From the NCBI GenBank assembly GCA_034435395.1, contig DAOTXK010000050.1:1-5923 (forward strand): a DNA stretch of 5,923 nucleotides, in the 5' to 3' direction. The stretch is from DAOTXK01 sp034435395. Lineage in GTDB: Bacteria; Chloroflexota; Anaerolineae; Aggregatilineales; Ch27. A program made the position numbers and the translations under genes. Positions 5,019 to 5,923 of this stretch are shown piece after piece; within the stretch, counting starts at the first letter, position 1, and every line of letters starts with the position of its first letter. Under the pieces are notes generated by a model that had not been told where the DNA came from, searched no databases, and was given only the letters and a program-made list of their open reading frames with translations.

Positions 5019-5923
5019 CCAACGAGAGCTGTTCGCGGGGCTCCCCGCCGAGTGGCCCGCCGACCTGCTCCCCGACATCCAGCGCCAGGTTACGGCCAGC
5101 CGACGCAAACTCGTTGTCCTGGATGATGACCCGACAGGCACACAGACCGTCCATGATGTGCCGGTATTGACCGAGTGGTCGGTGGCAGGTCTACGGGACG
5201 AACTGGCCGACCGCAGCTCTGTGTTCTATATACTCACCAACTCGCGCAGCCTGATGGCCTCCGATGCTCAGGCGCTCAATGCGGCCATCGGGCGTAATCT
5301 GGTGGAGGCCGCCCGGCTTGCCAGGCGCGAATTTGCCGTTGTCAGCCGGAGCGATTCCACGCTCCGGGGCCACTTCCCTGGAGAAGTCAGGGCGCTGGTC
5401 GATGGTCTACAAACTGACTTCGATGCCTGGCTGATCATCCCCTTTTTCCTGGAAGGCGGGCGCTACACCGTCGATGATGTGCATTACGTGGCCGAAGACG
5501 GCTGGCTCGTCCCGGCAGCCGAGACTCAATACGCCTGCGATGCCGTGTTTGGTTACCGGTCGTCGAATCTGCGCCAGTGGGTTGAGGAGAAAACCGGCGG
5601 CCGCGTGCTGGCCGCCGATGTGGCATCCATCTCCATCGCCGACCTTCGTCAGGGCGGGCCTGCGCGGGTCACCCGCCACCTCCTGGACTTGAGGCCGGGC
5701 AGCGTGTGTATCGTCAACGCTGCCAGTTACCGCGATCTGGAAGTCTTGGTGCTGGGTTTGCTCTGTGCCGAGGCGCTGGGGCGTCGGTTCATCTATCGTA
5801 CAGCGGCGTCGTTTGTGCGGGTGAGGGCGGGCATCCCCCCGCGATCGCTCTTAACAATGGCCGATTTGAGCCTGGCCGACAAGGGTGGGGGGGTGTTCAT
5901 CGACGGATCATATGTTCCTAAGA
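4999..5923 (+). CDS. Four-carbon acid sugar kinase family (DUF1537) protein, 3' truncated by window end
   Basis: An open frame runs from ATG 4999 to the end of the window, giving 308 residues and no stop. DUF1537 proteins are ATP-dependent kinases of acid sugars such as D-threonate, D-erythronate and 3-oxo-tetronates, with an N-terminal substrate-binding and a C-terminal nucleotide-binding domain. Visible hallmarks are KLVVLDDDPTGTQTVHDVPV (37-56), ILTNSRSL (78-85), VVSRSDSTLRGHFPGEV (114-130), the IIPFFLEGGRYTVDDVHYV loop (146-164) and VFGYRSSNL (183-191). The piece ends at VFIDGSYVPK (299-308), the conserved beginning of the nucleotide-binding domain, so roughly the last 100-170 residues are missing. 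The upstream in-frame stop is at 4981, and 4999 is the first start after it; GAGGGA at 4982-4987 is 11 nt before it. It overlaps the racemase-like gene by 20 bp. About 36 residues precede the first strand. The SDSTLRGHFP and EGGRYTVDD motifs differ from those I associate with OtnK/DtnK, so I give no gene name. Confidence 0.5.
   Translation, partial: MVPHRVSQRELFAGLPAEWPADLLPDIQRQVTASRRKLVVLDDDPTGTQTVHDVPVLTEWSVAGLRDELADRSSVFYILTNSRSLMASDAQALNAAIGRNLVEAARLARREFAVVSRSDSTLRGHFPGEVRALVDGLQTDFDAWLIIPFFLEGGRYTVDDVHYVAEDGWLVPAAETQYACDAVFGYRSSNLRQWVEEKTGGRVLAADVASISIADLRQGGPARVTRHLLDLRPGSVCIVNAASYRDLEVLVLGLLCAEALGRRFIYRTAASFVRVRAGIPPRSLLTMADLSLADKGGGVFIDGSYVPK

Noticed and set aside
5407..5921. Minus-strand frames (5407-5679) and short plus-strand frames (5474-5692, 5706-5921) as separate genes
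   Set aside because: They are shadows of the DUF1537 kinase frame, which runs uninterrupted from 4999 to the window end with family motifs throughout.
1..5923. tRNA or rRNA genes, CRISPR arrays, insertion sequences, attachment sites
   Set aside because: None were seen on reading through both strands by eye; no cloverleaf, regularly spaced identical repeats, terminal inverted repeats or transposase motifs were noticed.

Overview
This is a G+C-rich bacterial window with every gene on the + strand. It holds two adjacent gene blocks with tight, mostly overlapping gene junctions. Nothing in it identifies the species. The style of the transketolase, racemase-like and DUF1537 proteins would fit an environmental bacterium such as a Chloroflexota member, but that is a low-confidence impression.

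Block 1 (1-1892) is a polar-amino-acid-type (PAAT) ABC importer. It consists of the last 75 residues of a periplasmic or lipid-anchored solute-binding protein (1-228), a 100-bp gap with a perfect 11-bp inverted repeat (254-290), the membrane permease (329-1141) and the ATPase (1134-1892). The permease and ATPase genes overlap by 8 bp.

A 435-bp non-coding stretch (1893-2327) follows. Its first ~300 bp are G+C-rich and I could assign nothing there. Its last ~140 bp are A+T-rich and hold a plausible sigma-70 promoter (TTGACC, 18-bp spacer, TACGAT, 2227-2256). Three TGTAT-starting elements spaced exactly 23 bp apart (2190, 2213, 2236) lie on and just upstream of this promoter. The middle one is the palindrome TGTATACA, a GntR-like half-site arrangement.

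Block 2 (2328 to the window end) is a four-gene catabolic operon: transketolase N-terminal subunit (2328-3236), transketolase C-terminal subunit (3223-4200), a single-cysteine Asp/Glu-racemase-fold protein (4197-5018), and a DUF1537 / four-carbon acid sugar kinase family protein (4999 to beyond the window end). The genes overlap by 14, 4 and 20 bp, so co-translation is likely.

The most interesting point is this combination. A split transketolase, a racemase-fold enzyme and an acid-sugar kinase are translationally linked, with none of the usual D-threonate/D-erythronate partners (PdxA2-like dehydrogenase, class II aldolase) inside the window. A reasonable inference is that the kinase phosphorylates a small (keto-)acid sugar, the racemase-fold enzyme isomerises, epimerises or decarboxylates an intermediate, and the split transketolase removes or transfers a two-carbon ketol unit. 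The importer might bring in the substrate, but it appears to be a separate transcription unit, so that link is weak.
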